This document shows positions 43,279 through 52,056 of a stretch of DNA of 60,340 nt, in pieces. The stretch covers positions 1 through 60,340 of the forward strand of contig JAJFLZ010000029.1 in the NCBI GenBank assembly GCA_021772435.1, written 5' to 3'. Source of the DNA: Chlamydiota bacterium. GTDB lineage: Bacteria; Chlamydiota; Chlamydiia; Chlamydiales; JACKPQ01. Both the position numbers and the translations under genes were made by a program. A model generated the notes under the pieces. The model was not told the DNA's origin. It did not search any database and saw nothing but the letters and a program-made list of their open reading frames with translations. Numbering within the stretch: position 1 is the first letter of the stretch; every line of letters begins with the position of its first letter.

Positions 43279-44664
43279 ATGGTTTTACAACTATCCCCAT
43301 TTAGGAAAATGCCGGCGTTTTTTGTCGGAGTGGCTATGGCGCTTGGCTGTGGCATGATCCACCACTGGATGGTGGGAGTTGCTACCTTGGCGTTTTTGTG
43401 GGTTGCTCCGAAAAAGTGGCTGCTTTTGGGTGTAATGGCTTTTATGTGCGGATATGCTTTGTGGCGCGTGCCAGGAGTTGCTCCCTCATGCCAGGAGGGC
43501 GTGTTTTATCCCAAAAGTGCCAAACCCACGCAGTTGCCGTTTAAGTCAGCAATGGTTGTGACTGGCACCTTCGAAGGGTTTCCCTGTAGCATGATTTTAA
43601 ACCGCAACGCTAAATTGCATCTGGATGGCGCGTATAAGGTTCAGGGCAGCTTAAAAGGTTCGTATTTTAAACCAAAGAAAAAGGCCGTCTGGGAAAAAGT
43701 TCCCGGCACGTTTTCGTTTGCAGGCATTCGCTACAGATGCAAACAGCGTATGCAAAAGTATGTACTGCGTTATTACAAGCCAAGAGATACCGCCGATTTT
43801 ATCGCGGCGATTAGCACAGGCGAGCTTGAAAATCGCAAGGTTCGTTTTTTCTTTTCTAGGCTAGGCCTGCAACATATTTTAGCGATTTCTGGTTTTCACT
43901 TTGCTTTGATCGCTCTTATCGTCGGATGGGCGTTGCGCTGTTTGTTGCCGCTGAAGTGGGCAAGTGGATCGTTGCTTGCTCTTTTGTCTTTGTATGCGTT
44001 TGTGCTTGGCGACACGCCTTCTGTCATGCGCAGCTTTTTTATGATCGGCTTGTATTTGGTTAGCATTTTAGTCGATCGCAAATCGCATTCGTTAAATCTG
44101 CTAGGCGCAGCTTTGATGCTAGAGCTATTGTACGATCCGAATCACGTAATAAAACTTGGCTTTCTACTCAGCTACTGCGCAACGCTCGGTATTTTTTTGT
44201 TAAATGGTTATACAAAGCGATGGATAGATTTGCTTTTGCCAGAGCGCACAAAAGAGCAGCTCGAGCATTTTCCAAGAGTCGATGCATACGGTTATTTGGT
44301 GGGATCTTATATTCGAGGTGCTTTGAGTTTAAATCTCGCCGTTTGTTTGCCGCTGCTTCCTATTTTACTAGCTTGCTTTGGCACGTTTCCTTTGCTCGGC
44401 TTGCTCTACAATCTTTTTATTCCCCTGCTTGTAACCGGAGTGCTTACGCTGTTTTTAATCGGGACCATTTTACCACCCGTTCACGCATTGAATGGCATTT
44501 ATTCAACATGGGTGCTGGAGCTGACTCGCTATCCGCCGCAGCCCTGGCTTATCTCTCTACGTATGCATGTTCCCGTGTGGCTTGCAATAGGCGCTACATC
44601 AATGCTTTTTGTTATGGCATTGCGCACGCTATTGCTAAACCAAGAGCGCCAGCTACGGTTTTAA
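43279..44664 (+). CDS. comEC: ComEC/Rec2-type competence membrane protein
   Basis: 461 residues. The ComEC core is present: ISTGELENRKVRFFFSRLGLQHILAISGFHFALIALIVG, then GDTPSVMRSFFMIGLYL and LGFLLSYCATLGIFLL, with about ten membrane helices. The N-terminal OB-like part is also there. The C-terminal metallo-beta-lactamase domain seen in some ComEC proteins is absent, as in many shorter versions. ComEC forms the inner-membrane channel for single-stranded DNA uptake. The 3' end overlaps the minus-strand gene at 44612. Confidence 0.9.
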   Translation: MVLQLSPFRKMPAFFVGVAMALGCGMIHHWMVGVATLAFLWVAPKKWLLLGVMAFMCGYALWRVPGVAPSCQEGVFYPKSAKPTQLPFKSAMVVTGTFEGFPCSMILNRNAKLHLDGAYKVQGSLKGSYFKPKKKAVWEKVPGTFSFAGIRYRCKQRMQKYVLRYYKPRDTADFIAAISTGELENRKVRFFFSRLGLQHILAISGFHFALIALIVGWALRCLLPLKWASGSLLALLSLYAFVLGDTPSVMRSFFMIGLYLVSILVDRKSHSLNLLGAALMLELLYDPNHVIKLGFLLSYCATLGIFLLNGYTKRWIDLLLPERTKEQLEHFPRVDAYGYLVGSYIRGALSLNLAVCLPLLPILLACFGTFPLLGLLYNLFIPLLVTGVLTLFLIGTILPPVHALNGIYSTWVLELTRYPPQPWLISLRMHVPVWLAIGATSMLFVMALRTLLLNQERQLRF

Positions 44665-44920
44665 CAGTATCGCAAGACCCAACTGGCAGACCCATACCTA
44701 AGAGAAACATTCCCGCCACGCCGATGACAGGCGGCGCATCGTGATGGCGACAGGGGTATTTACGAACAGCTGTTGTAAGGGCATACACTCCTGCAAACAC
44801 CATGGATATTCCCACAATATTCTCTAATGCAGGTCCTGGTTCAAATTTTTCCTGAGATGCAGGAGTAGAGTTTTGATCTATTACAGTTAAATTTAATTTT
44901 GGAATTGGGGGTGGTGACAT
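44612..44920 (-). CDS. Small membrane protein with Pro-rich N-terminus, 102 aa
   Basis: The N-terminus is MSPPPIPKLNLTVIDQ, then two or three hydrophobic stretches (IVGISMVFAGVYALTTAV, VIGVAGMFLLGMGLPVG, and the end). The proline-rich opening resembles the starts of the repeat proteins at 34506 and 48199, although no repeats follow. It overlaps the comEC end by 53 nt on the other strand. An alternative is that it is a chance ORF, but its composition and a GGGTCC leader make a gene more likely. Confidence 0.6.
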   Translation of the reverse strand: MSPPPIPKLNLTVIDQNSTPASQEKFEPGPALENIVGISMVFAGVYALTTAVRKYPCRHHDAPPVIGVAGMFLLGMGLPVGSCDTVKTVAGALGLAIACAMP

Positions 44921-44964
44921 AGGACCCTTTGGTTAAAACCGCGCAATGTAGCAAAACTTGGGTA

Positions 44965-44994
44965 TTGACGCAATGTCATTGTTTTAGGCATAAT
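44965..44994 (+). promoter_or_regulatory. Sigma-70-like promoter for tRNA-His
   Basis: TTGACG at 44965-44970 and CATAAT at 44989-44994 with 18 bp between, placed 12 bp before the tRNA-His gene. This mirrors the promoter spacing of the tRNA-Cys gene. Confidence 0.65.
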
Positions 44995-45005
44995 CGATGA
45001 TTCGT

Positions 45006-45083
45006 GGCGGTCGTAGCTCAGTTGGTTAGAGCACTGGATTGTGATTCCAGGGGTCGCGAGTTCGAGTCTCGTCGGTCGCCCCA
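45006..45083 (+). tRNA. tRNA-His (GTG)
   Basis: A cloverleaf with anticodon GTG in ggattGTGattcc. The acceptor stem gcggtcg pairs with cggtcgc with two G-U pairs. An extra 5' G at 45006 (G-1) opposite C73 is diagnostic for tRNA-His. The T arm is gcgagTTCGAGTctcgt. CCA is encoded at the 3' end (45081-45083). uppP starts 9 bp later. Confidence 0.95.
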
Positions 45084-45091
45084 TTTTTTAT

Positions 45092-45808
45092 ATGAATGTT
45101 TTTCATGCTTTCTTGCTTGGCATCTTACAAGGTGCAACTGAATTTTTTCCTATTAGCTCTTCTGCTCATGCGAGTTTATTCCGCCAGTGGCTTGGTATCG
45201 AAGGGAGCCTTGTTTTTGACTTAATTTTGCACGCAGGCACGATGTGCTCTCTCTTGATTTATTTGCGTAATGAGCTCTTTGTGACAAGGCGCTATAAAGC
45301 GATTTGCCTTGCCACGCTGCCTTTGATTCCCATTTATTTTGCACTCAAACCGTTTATTGGATCGCTGAATGTCGGCTTTTTTTTGATTGTGACAGCAGGC
45401 ATTTTATTTTTACCAGCAGCTACAATGCGCAGCGTAAAAACTAAAGATTCTCTTTTGATCGGAGCAGCGCAAGGTTTAGCTCTCTTCCCTGGCTTGTCCC
45501 GCAGCGCTTCGACAATTACGGCTGCAAAAAGACTCGGCTGGCCAATTGAAGAGGCTGTGATTTTTTCATTTTTGCTCTCTATTCCAGCCACGTGCGGCGG
45601 CATGTGTCTTGAAGGCTACAAAGCCATTTCAACACACGCTGTTTTGCCCCCACTGAGCATTTGCCTTGTGGGATTTGGCAGCGCCTTCTTGGTAGGTTTA
45701 TGCGTGATCCGTTTGGCATTTAAGCTCTTGATGTCTGGAAGATTTCTATTTTTTGCTTGGTATTGCCTCTTGTTAGGGATTTTTGCTATAGTGCGGATAT
45801 ATGTCTAA
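45092..45808 (+). CDS. uppP: Undecaprenyl-diphosphatase UppP (BacA)
   Basis: 238 residues from the ATG at 45092; the open frame further back runs through the tRNA. The motifs are LLGILQGATEFFPISSSAH, with the catalytic E and S, and the second loop AAQGLALFPGLSRSASTI. Seven or so membrane segments. The protein recycles the lipid carrier for peptidoglycan and LPS by dephosphorylating undecaprenyl diphosphate. It is about 30 residues shorter than the usual form, but both signatures are intact. It overlaps ftsK by 8 nt. Confidence 0.94.
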   Translation: MNVFHAFLLGILQGATEFFPISSSAHASLFRQWLGIEGSLVFDLILHAGTMCSLLIYLRNELFVTRRYKAICLATLPLIPIYFALKPFIGSLNVGFFLIVTAGILFLPAATMRSVKTKDSLLIGAAQGLALFPGLSRSASTITAAKRLGWPIEEAVIFSFLLSIPATCGGMCLEGYKAISTHAVLPPLSICLVGFGSAFLVGLCVIRLAFKLLMSGRFLFFAWYCLLLGIFAIVRIYV

Positions 45809-48128
45809 AGGTCACCCTGAGGCTAAAGGCCTCTTATTACTTGCAGGTAGTACCCTGCTGCTTTGTGCATTACTCAGTTTTCGCCAAGATGTGGTCGATC
45901 ACAATTGGCTTGGTTTTATCGGTTACTGGGTTGCGTTCGGTCTGCATTATTGCTTTGGTTTAGTCAGCTATCTCGGTGTAGCGTTTTTAAGCTGGAGCGG
46001 CTGGCAATTACTCCGCCGCCAGACGATTCCCTCTCTTGGATATAGGCTAGTCTCATTCGGGATCCTGTGCCTATCGCTTTGCATGCTGCTGACTGTTTTA
46101 GCTGAATCAACCTATGCCTACGTCTCACTCTTAGATGGCAAAGTCTACTCAGAGACCATCACATTTAGCGCACCCTACACCTATCGCTACACAAGGTTTA
46201 ATCTCGGCGGCGTGCCCTGCTATGCGCTCTACCGCGATCTTCCCTCTCTCAACTTACGGCATCTGCTCAGCAACGTGGGAATTATCCTCATCTTTTCGAT
46301 GACATCAGTCGTCTCACTGATTCTACTCACCGGATTCAGAGTGATGGAAGCCTTTTCACGTCTTGCAAAACTGATCAAGACAGGATGGGAAAAGCTAGTT
46401 GCCGAAATAAAAAAAATAACAATTAAAAAGCCTAAGCTCAAAACACCCAATATCGCTTCTAAACCAACTGAGCCTAAAAAATCTTTCGTCGCCACTAAAA
46501 AAATCACTGAATTTTTTAAACCAAAAGAAAAGCCTGTTGTATCGCCACCGCCACCACCGACAGAAACTAACAGGTCCATAAAAATGCACGCGCCCACGCC
46601 CGTTTCAAAATCTGCCGTGACAAAACGCAATGAGGCGTTACGCGCACAACAAGTATGGAATGGCGATTACGCTCAGTACCGTATCCCAGCTCTTGACCTA
46701 CTAGACGACTCAAAACACGTCGATCATCCAACGCTCGAAAAAGACCTGCGCCGTCAGGCTGAAACTTTAGAAGAGACGCTGCTTAGCTTTGGCATTGAGG
46801 CTAAAGTGGGCGAAATCAACTGCGGTCCCACAATCACATCATTTGAACTTCACCCAGCAGTCGGTGTCAAAGTGCAAAAAATCAAAGCGCTCGAGAGCGA
46901 CATTGCACTCAATCTGCAAGCAAAATCGATCCGCATCATCGCCCCCATTCCTGGAAAAGCAGCTGTTGGCGTCGAAGTTCCCTCTTTGTATCCGCAACCT
47001 GTCTGCTTTAAAGAGCTTCTTGCTTCCTTTCACGATAGCGACAAAAAAATGGATCTACCCCTTCTTTTGGGCAAAAACATTTCAGGTGATGATGTCATCA
47101 CAGATCTTGTCAAAATGCCACACTGCATTATCGCCGGCGCCACAGGATCTGGTAAATCGGTTTGTATCAATACACTCATCATGTCGATTTTGATGAACAA
47201 ACGCCCCGACGAAGTGAAGCTCATATTGGTCGATCCTAAAAAAGTTGAGCTCACGCCCTATTCTGACCTTCCACACCTCATTGCTCCTGTGATCACTGAA
47301 GCTCACGGCGCCTACACCGCTCTAAACTGGATGGTCAAAGAGATGCTCTTGCGCTACGAGATGCTAAAAGCTCTTGGCGTTAGAAACATCTCAGCTTTTA
47401 ACAGCCGCAAAATTAATCAGGAAAAAGAAGCTGAGCTTGGGATGGACATCCCTGAAAAAATGCACCTTATCGTGTGTATCATCGATGAATTCGCCGACCT
47501 GATGATGGCTTCATCATCAGATCTAGAAACGCCGATTGCCAGGATCGCCCAAATGGCAAGGGCCGTTGGTATTCACCTCATCCTAGCCACGCAGCGCCCA
47601 TCACGCGAGGTCATCACAGGTCTTATCAAAGCGAACTTCCCCACCCGTATTTCCTTCAAAGTTTCCAGCAGAGTCAACAGCCAAATCATCCTCGATGAAA
47701 ACGGTGCTGAGACCCTCCTCGGCAACGGCGATATGCTCTTCTTGCCGCCAGGCGCTCATTCCCTCTCTAGAGCACAAGGCGCCTACATTAGCGATAGCGA
47801 AATCAATAAAGTGATTAACTTTGTCAAGGATCAAGCGCCCCCAAACTATCTTATCAAATCATTCGACACCCTCTCACGTGAAGAAATCATGGGTGAGAGT
47901 GATCCGATGAATCCCACACCGAGCAAACCCGAAGATGAGATGTACGATCAAGCGCTCGCCCTTGTCTTAAGCACCGGCACAGCCTCCACCAGTTACTTGC
48001 AGCGCAAGCTCGGTCTTGGCTACGCTAGAGCTGCCAAAATCATGGACGAGCTAGAAAAGCGCAGCATAATCGGCCCGCAAGAAGGCGCCAAGCCACGGGC
48101 TGTTCTCGGCCTTGGCCATGGTGATTAA
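45801..48128 (+). CDS. ftsK: DNA translocase FtsK/SpoIIIE
   Basis: 775 residues. The N-terminal part has four membrane helices, then a Lys/Pro-rich linker of about 100 residues. The motor has GPTITSFELHPAVGVKV, P-loop GATGSGKSVCIN, the Walker B LILVDPKKVELTPY, IIDEFADLM and ATQRPSREVITGLIKANFP. The C-terminal winged-helix gamma domain has TSYLQRKLGLGYARAAKIMDELE. It pumps chromosomal DNA at the closing septum and activates XerC/D. The short linker is usual in compact genomes. Confidence 0.97.
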   Translation: MSKGHPEAKGLLLLAGSTLLLCALLSFRQDVVDHNWLGFIGYWVAFGLHYCFGLVSYLGVAFLSWSGWQLLRRQTIPSLGYRLVSFGILCLSLCMLLTVLAESTYAYVSLLDGKVYSETITFSAPYTYRYTRFNLGGVPCYALYRDLPSLNLRHLLSNVGIILIFSMTSVVSLILLTGFRVMEAFSRLAKLIKTGWEKLVAEIKKITIKKPKLKTPNIASKPTEPKKSFVATKKITEFFKPKEKPVVSPPPPPTETNRSIKMHAPTPVSKSAVTKRNEALRAQQVWNGDYAQYRIPALDLLDDSKHVDHPTLEKDLRRQAETLEETLLSFGIEAKVGEINCGPTITSFELHPAVGVKVQKIKALESDIALNLQAKSIRIIAPIPGKAAVGVEVPSLYPQPVCFKELLASFHDSDKKMDLPLLLGKNISGDDVITDLVKMPHCIIAGATGSGKSVCINTLIMSILMNKRPDEVKLILVDPKKVELTPYSDLPHLIAPVITEAHGAYTALNWMVKEMLLRYEMLKALGVRNISAFNSRKINQEKEAELGMDIPEKMHLIVCIIDEFADLMMASSSDLETPIARIAQMARAVGIHLILATQRPSREVITGLIKANFPTRISFKVSSRVNSQIILDENGAETLLGNGDMLFLPPGAHSLSRAQGAYISDSEINKVINFVKDQAPPNYLIKSFDTLSREEIMGESDPMNPTPSKPEDEMYDQALALVLSTGTASTSYLQRKLGLGYARAAKIMDELEKRSIIGPQEGAKPRAVLGLGHGD

Positions 48129-48198
48129 TTATTTTAGCTTTGAAAATATTAACTTCTTTTAGTATCATTCGCAGCAAACAATTTACCATAAGGTGCGT

Positions 48199-49536
48199 AT
48201 GCCAACTGTTCCTCCTCTCAATAAATACACTCCACCGGCTGGACCTCTTCCGGCATCATCATCCACAAAAAAAACACTTCTCATCGCAAGCGTGATCTTT
48301 TGCTTTTTGGCCATCGGTATATTTATTTATAAAAATATCGAAGTTACAAAAACCAATCCTGATTCAACACCTGAAGAGGAGATAAAAGATCTAATACGTA
48401 GGAAAGACTATACAAAAGTCTTAAAACTTGTCGAAGAGAATCCTAATATCAATATCCACGAATGCCTTGATTTTGCATTATTGTTCGAGAATGACGCAAT
48501 AGCCAATATATTTGCCGAAAAAATCAGTAATATTGACAAGTATCTTAATATTAATCCCGCTCATAACAGCCCTTTAGCATCCGCTATCGAGAAGAAGTTT
48601 GATAAAACAGCCTATACGCTTATTCAAAAGGGCTTTAACACAGCAATCAATGGTGTTTACAGTAAGGATCGACCTCTTATTCATATAGCAATTGAAAAAC
48701 GTTTACCTAAAACTCTACCTGAGCTCATCAAAGACCCCAACCTTCATAATTGTACTTATAAAGATCAATCACCACTAGAATATGCTATACGCACATCAAA
48801 CGACGATGTAGCTGCTGCATTGGTATCTGCCGGAGCAAATTCCAATCCAACCAAACCAAGGAGCACTCCTCTTATTCATTTAGCCTTAGATAAAAAATTA
48901 CTTAAAACAGTATCCGCGCTTGGAAAAAATCCCATCCATCGGGATGTTGTAGATAAGCTCAATCAGACACCTCTAAAACGTGCAGTAACGACATCACTTG
49001 ATGAAACTGCAGCTGCCTTGATTAACTCTGGCGCCGATTGCAGTGGTAATTTTGGAGGTATCCATGACCCCAAATCTATTTATCGTGTAGCACGTGACAA
49101 TTCAATGCAAATGCCTTTAACAAAAGCAGCTCTTATTCAAAACAAAGTTCCTATGCCAATAGAAGATTACTTCTATTTTAATGAAACTAATCTAATAGAC
49201 GTGAAAAAGCTATCACAAGAAGAAAAGAATACGTGTCTAAAGTGTTCTCTTAATGAAGAAATGTTCTCGCTTGCAATCGAAACCATGAATGAAGGAGCAG
49301 ATCAGAAAACGCCTGAAAAACCACCCATATTCGTAGCAATAGAAAAAGATAATAAAGAATTGTTTGATGCATGTTTAAAAAATAATTTCGACCCTTCCAT
49401 GACTTTTTTAAAAGCAGAGTCGGCTAGTGATGCATTTGCTTTGTTAGGCGTGACCAAGAAAAAAGCTTATAATCCTTTGGAATATGCAAATCATTATAAT
49501 AGAAATTCTTTTGCAGATCGACTGAAAGTAAGCTAG
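48199..49536 (+). CDS. Membrane-anchored protein with ankyrin-like repeats (445 aa)
   Basis: From the ATG at 48199 (a GTG at 48193 is possible). The N-terminus is Pro-rich (PTVPPLNKYTPPAGPLP) with STKK, then one membrane helix (LLIASVIFCFLAIGIFIY), a short linker and about ten ankyrin-like units. Examples are PLIHIAIEKRLPKTLPELI and SPLEYAIRTSNDDVAAALVSAGANSNP. Repeats here are the clearest of the set. It sits between ftsK and the receiver-MBL gene, all on the plus strand. Repeated proline, lysine and helix features tie it to 15121 and 34506. Function is not known. Confidence 0.83.
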   Translation: MPTVPPLNKYTPPAGPLPASSSTKKTLLIASVIFCFLAIGIFIYKNIEVTKTNPDSTPEEEIKDLIRRKDYTKVLKLVEENPNINIHECLDFALLFENDAIANIFAEKISNIDKYLNINPAHNSPLASAIEKKFDKTAYTLIQKGFNTAINGVYSKDRPLIHIAIEKRLPKTLPELIKDPNLHNCTYKDQSPLEYAIRTSNDDVAAALVSAGANSNPTKPRSTPLIHLALDKKLLKTVSALGKNPIHRDVVDKLNQTPLKRAVTTSLDETAAALINSGADCSGNFGGIHDPKSIYRVARDNSMQMPLTKAALIQNKVPMPIEDYFYFNETNLIDVKKLSQEEKNTCLKCSLNEEMFSLAIETMNEGADQKTPEKPPIFVAIEKDNKELFDACLKNNFDPSMTFLKAESASDAFALLGVTKKKAYNPLEYANHYNRNSFADRLKVS

Positions 49537-49607
49537 TTGCTTTTTAGGAAAGCTAAACACTACTCAATCTTGGTGATTAATTTCAATTTTCTGTTATAGC
49601 TTTGAGT

Positions 49608-50930
49608 ATGGAAAAGAAACGCCTGCTCATCGCCGATAATTTCAAGTCGACAATCGAGACAATCACTCAGCACGAAAAAGCTTGTGAATACGAAATTGAG
49701 GTGGTCAAAAGCGGGCCCGATGCGTTAAAAGCCATTGATACATTTAAACCAGATCTCATCTTAGTCGACCTCATGCTTCCAAAAATGCACGGGATCGAGA
49801 TCTTAAAAGACATCAAAGAAGATCCCCAAACTGCCAAAATGGGTGTCATTGTCACATCCTTTTACACCATGATCCAAAACTACCGCGCCAGCATCGAAGG
49901 GCATGCCGATTACTTTTTGGAAAAGCCTTTTGATGGGATACGATTTTTTGACCTTGTGCAAAAGTTTTTTGAAGGCAAGCTCAAACCCGATCCGTTCTAT
50001 ACCTCTGATCAAAAAGATTTAGAAGGGCGCTACGTTCCCGTCCAGACGATGGCGACAAATTACATTCAGTTTTGGGGCACGCGCGGCTCCATTCCCGTTT
50101 CTGGATCACGCTATAACCGCATCGGTGGTAACACTTGTTGCTTGGAAGTGCGCCATCATGACGATCTTATCATCATCGATGCGGGTACCGGCATTCGCGA
50201 TCTCGGTTTAGAAATAGCAGCTCGCGGGGTCAAAACCATTCACCTCTTTATTGGGCACACACATTGGGATCACATCACAGGCTTTCCATTCTTTGCGCCG
50301 ATGTATCTAGCTGATGTCGAAGTTCATCTTTATGCGCCTGTCGGCTACCAAAAAGATGCCGAAGAGCTCTTTTCTGAAATGCTCGCCTACGCCTTTTTCC
50401 CTGTTCGCTTAGACGAGATGCAAGCTAAGTTTCACGTCCATCAAATGCGCGATGGCGACACCATCAATATCGGCACGCTAGGAATCGAAACCCACTACAC
50501 ACACCATCCAGGATCGACCCTCGGTTTCAAAATCCGCTCACCGACACACACCGTCGGCTACATCACCGACAACGAAATGCTCCTTGGCTACCATGGCCAT
50601 CCGGACGCCATCGACATCGATCACCCTCTTTTAGAGCCACATCTATCCCTCATCCAATTCTTAACCGACTGCGATATGATCGTTCACGAAGCGCAATACT
50701 TTCCCGAAGAGTATGAGAAAAAAGTAGGATGGGGTCACTCCTCCATTTCCAATGCCACCGTGCTGATCAAACACACTGGCTGCCAAGAGTGGCTCGTCAC
50801 CCACCACGACCCGCAGCACTCAGACGACGATTTGCACATCAAGCTGCAGATGCATCGCGACGTCATCGCCGACTGCCATTTGCACACAAACGTGCGCCTT
50901 GCCTTCGACGGCATGACCCTACCGCTTTAA
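49608..50930 (+). CDS. Response-regulator receiver fused to a metallo-beta-lactamase-fold hydrolase
   Basis: 440 residues. Residues 1 to about 125 form a receiver domain: LLIADN at the acidic pocket, phospho-acceptor D54 in LILVDLMLP, T/S in VIVTSF and K in FLEKPF. After a linker, from about 148, an MBL-fold domain begins IQFWGTRGSIPVSG, with IIDAGTGIRDLG and the metal motif HTHWDH. HHPG and THHDP histidines follow. The MBL part resembles RNase Z-like and phosphodiesterase-like enzymes of bacterial signalling. No histidine kinase is visible nearby, so the cognate kinase and hydrolytic substrate are unknown. Confidence 0.88.
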   Translation: MEKKRLLIADNFKSTIETITQHEKACEYEIEVVKSGPDALKAIDTFKPDLILVDLMLPKMHGIEILKDIKEDPQTAKMGVIVTSFYTMIQNYRASIEGHADYFLEKPFDGIRFFDLVQKFFEGKLKPDPFYTSDQKDLEGRYVPVQTMATNYIQFWGTRGSIPVSGSRYNRIGGNTCCLEVRHHDDLIIIDAGTGIRDLGLEIAARGVKTIHLFIGHTHWDHITGFPFFAPMYLADVEVHLYAPVGYQKDAEELFSEMLAYAFFPVRLDEMQAKFHVHQMRDGDTINIGTLGIETHYTHHPGSTLGFKIRSPTHTVGYITDNEMLLGYHGHPDAIDIDHPLLEPHLSLIQFLTDCDMIVHEAQYFPEEYEKKVGWGHSSISNATVLIKHTGCQEWLVTHHDPQHSDDDLHIKLQMHRDVIADCHLHTNVRLAFDGMTLPL

Positions 50931-51296
50931 CGCACCTTTGCGCGCACGCACTTTCGCCTTCGCGGGTTTTTTAGCCGTACTTTTGCGGCTTGTCTTGGGC
51001 TTGGCTCTCACCTGAAATTCCAAACCCAGTACATCCAAAATAGCCATAACAGTTTTAAAAGATGGATTTCCTGTTTTTGACAAAATACGATAGAGGTGAA
51101 CACGGCTTAGCTTTGTCTTACGCGCTAAGGATGACTTATTCACCTCACCACAATCAATCACTTCTTTTAATGAAGCAAAAAAAGCCCAATCATGTTCATC
51201 TTCTAGCGAAATATTTAACAGCGTAATAACAGCTTTCTCATCAGCAAAAATATCTGAAAAAAGCTCTTCAACCGGGCGTGACGGTTTATGTTTCAT
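50919..51296 (-). CDS. Antitoxin-like helix-turn-helix protein (HigA-type, addiction-module antidote)
   Basis: 125 residues. An HTH is seen around VNKSSLARKTKLSRVHLYRILS, followed by GNPSFKTVMAILDVLGL, the usual pattern of the probable addiction-module antidote family. The last 28 residues are a Lys/Ala/Arg tail that could bind nucleic acid. It follows the toxin gene with no gap on the minus strand (toxin first, antitoxin second, as in higBA). It overlaps the receiver-MBL gene end by 12 nt. It probably neutralises the toxin and represses the operon. Confidence 0.88.
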   Translation of the reverse strand: MKHKPSRPVEELFSDIFADEKAVITLLNISLEDEHDWAFFASLKEVIDCGEVNKSSLARKTKLSRVHLYRILSKTGNPSFKTVMAILDVLGLEFQVRAKPKTSRKSTAKKPAKAKVRARKGALKR

Positions 51297-51623
51297 TTAT
51301 GACCTCATTTTCCAATCTTCCCAATAGGAAACTGCTTTTTCAATATCGCTTGTTTGGCTTCCCTTTATACCACCACATAACAAAAGGACAAAGTTCTGGC
51401 CTTTCTTTCCAAAATATACTCTGTAACCAGGCCCCTGATGCATTCTTAACTCAAATACCCCTTTGACTCCTTTGGTGGGCCTGTAATCTCCTAAATGACC
51501 ATTTTTCAACATGATAATTCTTTTTGCTACAATGGCTTTAGACAAATTTGGTTGTTTTTTCAACCATTTAGCAAAAGGTTGTTTACCCTCAGCTGTTTGG
51601 TAAATTTGTACGTCTATATTCAT
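51297..51623 (-). CDS. RelE/HigB-type toxin (Gp49-like)
   Basis: 108 residues from the ATG at 51623; an upstream ATG at 51638 would add five. The segment PFAKWLKKQ, then GDYRPTKGVKGVFELRMHQGPGYRVYF and LLLCGGIKGSQ, match the addiction-module killer family of the ParE/RelE fold. Such toxins cut mRNA on the ribosome or inhibit translation. The antitoxin ATG follows directly after the stop. The genes could stabilise the region or respond to stress; whether the toxin is active is not testable here. Confidence 0.88.
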   Translation of the reverse strand: MNIDVQIYQTAEGKQPFAKWLKKQPNLSKAIVAKRIIMLKNGHLGDYRPTKGVKGVFELRMHQGPGYRVYFGKKGQNFVLLLCGGIKGSQTSDIEKAVSYWEDWKMRS

Positions 51624-52056
51624 CTTGAAGTGTAACATTTATGTAACAGTTATGTCAACAATGATAAACGACACAGGATATAAATTCAAAATTTTATTAA
51701 AATTTAGGAGCTCAGATCACACCCAAGGATTTGGCCTCTCCAAAACTTAATTCCGACGACCAGGGCCTCTAGATTTGGGATGTAGTTTGGACTCTAAGAG
51801 TGCTGAAGGCACTCAAACACATTTCAACGCATGCTGTTTTGCCCAGCTCGTCTTAGGCTTAGTTTTGTCTTACGCGCAAAGCCCGACTTAAATCAATTAC
51901 TCGTTTTTGTCTCTCAAATTTCACGCCAGCGCCAAGGGCCACTAGATTGTGGATGCAGTTTGAACCCGAAGAGTGCCGAAGGCACTCAAGGGCGCTGCTC
52001 AGGCAGCGTCCGTTGCGAGCGGGTGCTGTATTTTAATACTGCCCCCGAGCAAGGAT
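51624..52056. other. 433-bp gene-free patchwork of gene fragments and hairpins
   Basis: No convincing gene. By eye it holds four kinds of sequence. A 56-bp unit (51761-51816) is repeated imperfectly at 51933-51989. A 35-bp piece (51856-51890) matches 51104-51138 of the antitoxin gene at 30 positions. A 25-bp piece (51820-51844) matches 45625-45649 of uppP at 23 positions. A decayed copy of the walJ 3' end lies at 51724-51750. The block is thus a mosaic of short local duplications. A cluster of hairpins at 51971-52045 is listed separately. Confidence 0.65.
51971..52045. other. Cluster of three hairpins, candidate structured RNA
   Basis: Three consecutive stems. 51971-51987 is gagtgcc-GAA-ggcactc, 51993-52008 is cgctgc-TCAG-gcagcg, and 52021-52045 is an interrupted stem with gtatt/aatac and ggg/ccc arms. 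An upstream copy of the first hairpin at 51798-51814 keeps pairing through a G-U change. It could be a terminator region, an untranslated regulator or a small RNA. The strand cannot be decided. Confidence 0.4.

Noticed and set aside
36866..45808. Possible prophage or integrated plasmid around the ATPase and comEC
   Set aside because: No integrase, structural phage genes or attachment-site duplication at the tRNA-His gene were found, and the flanking genes are chlamydial core genes.
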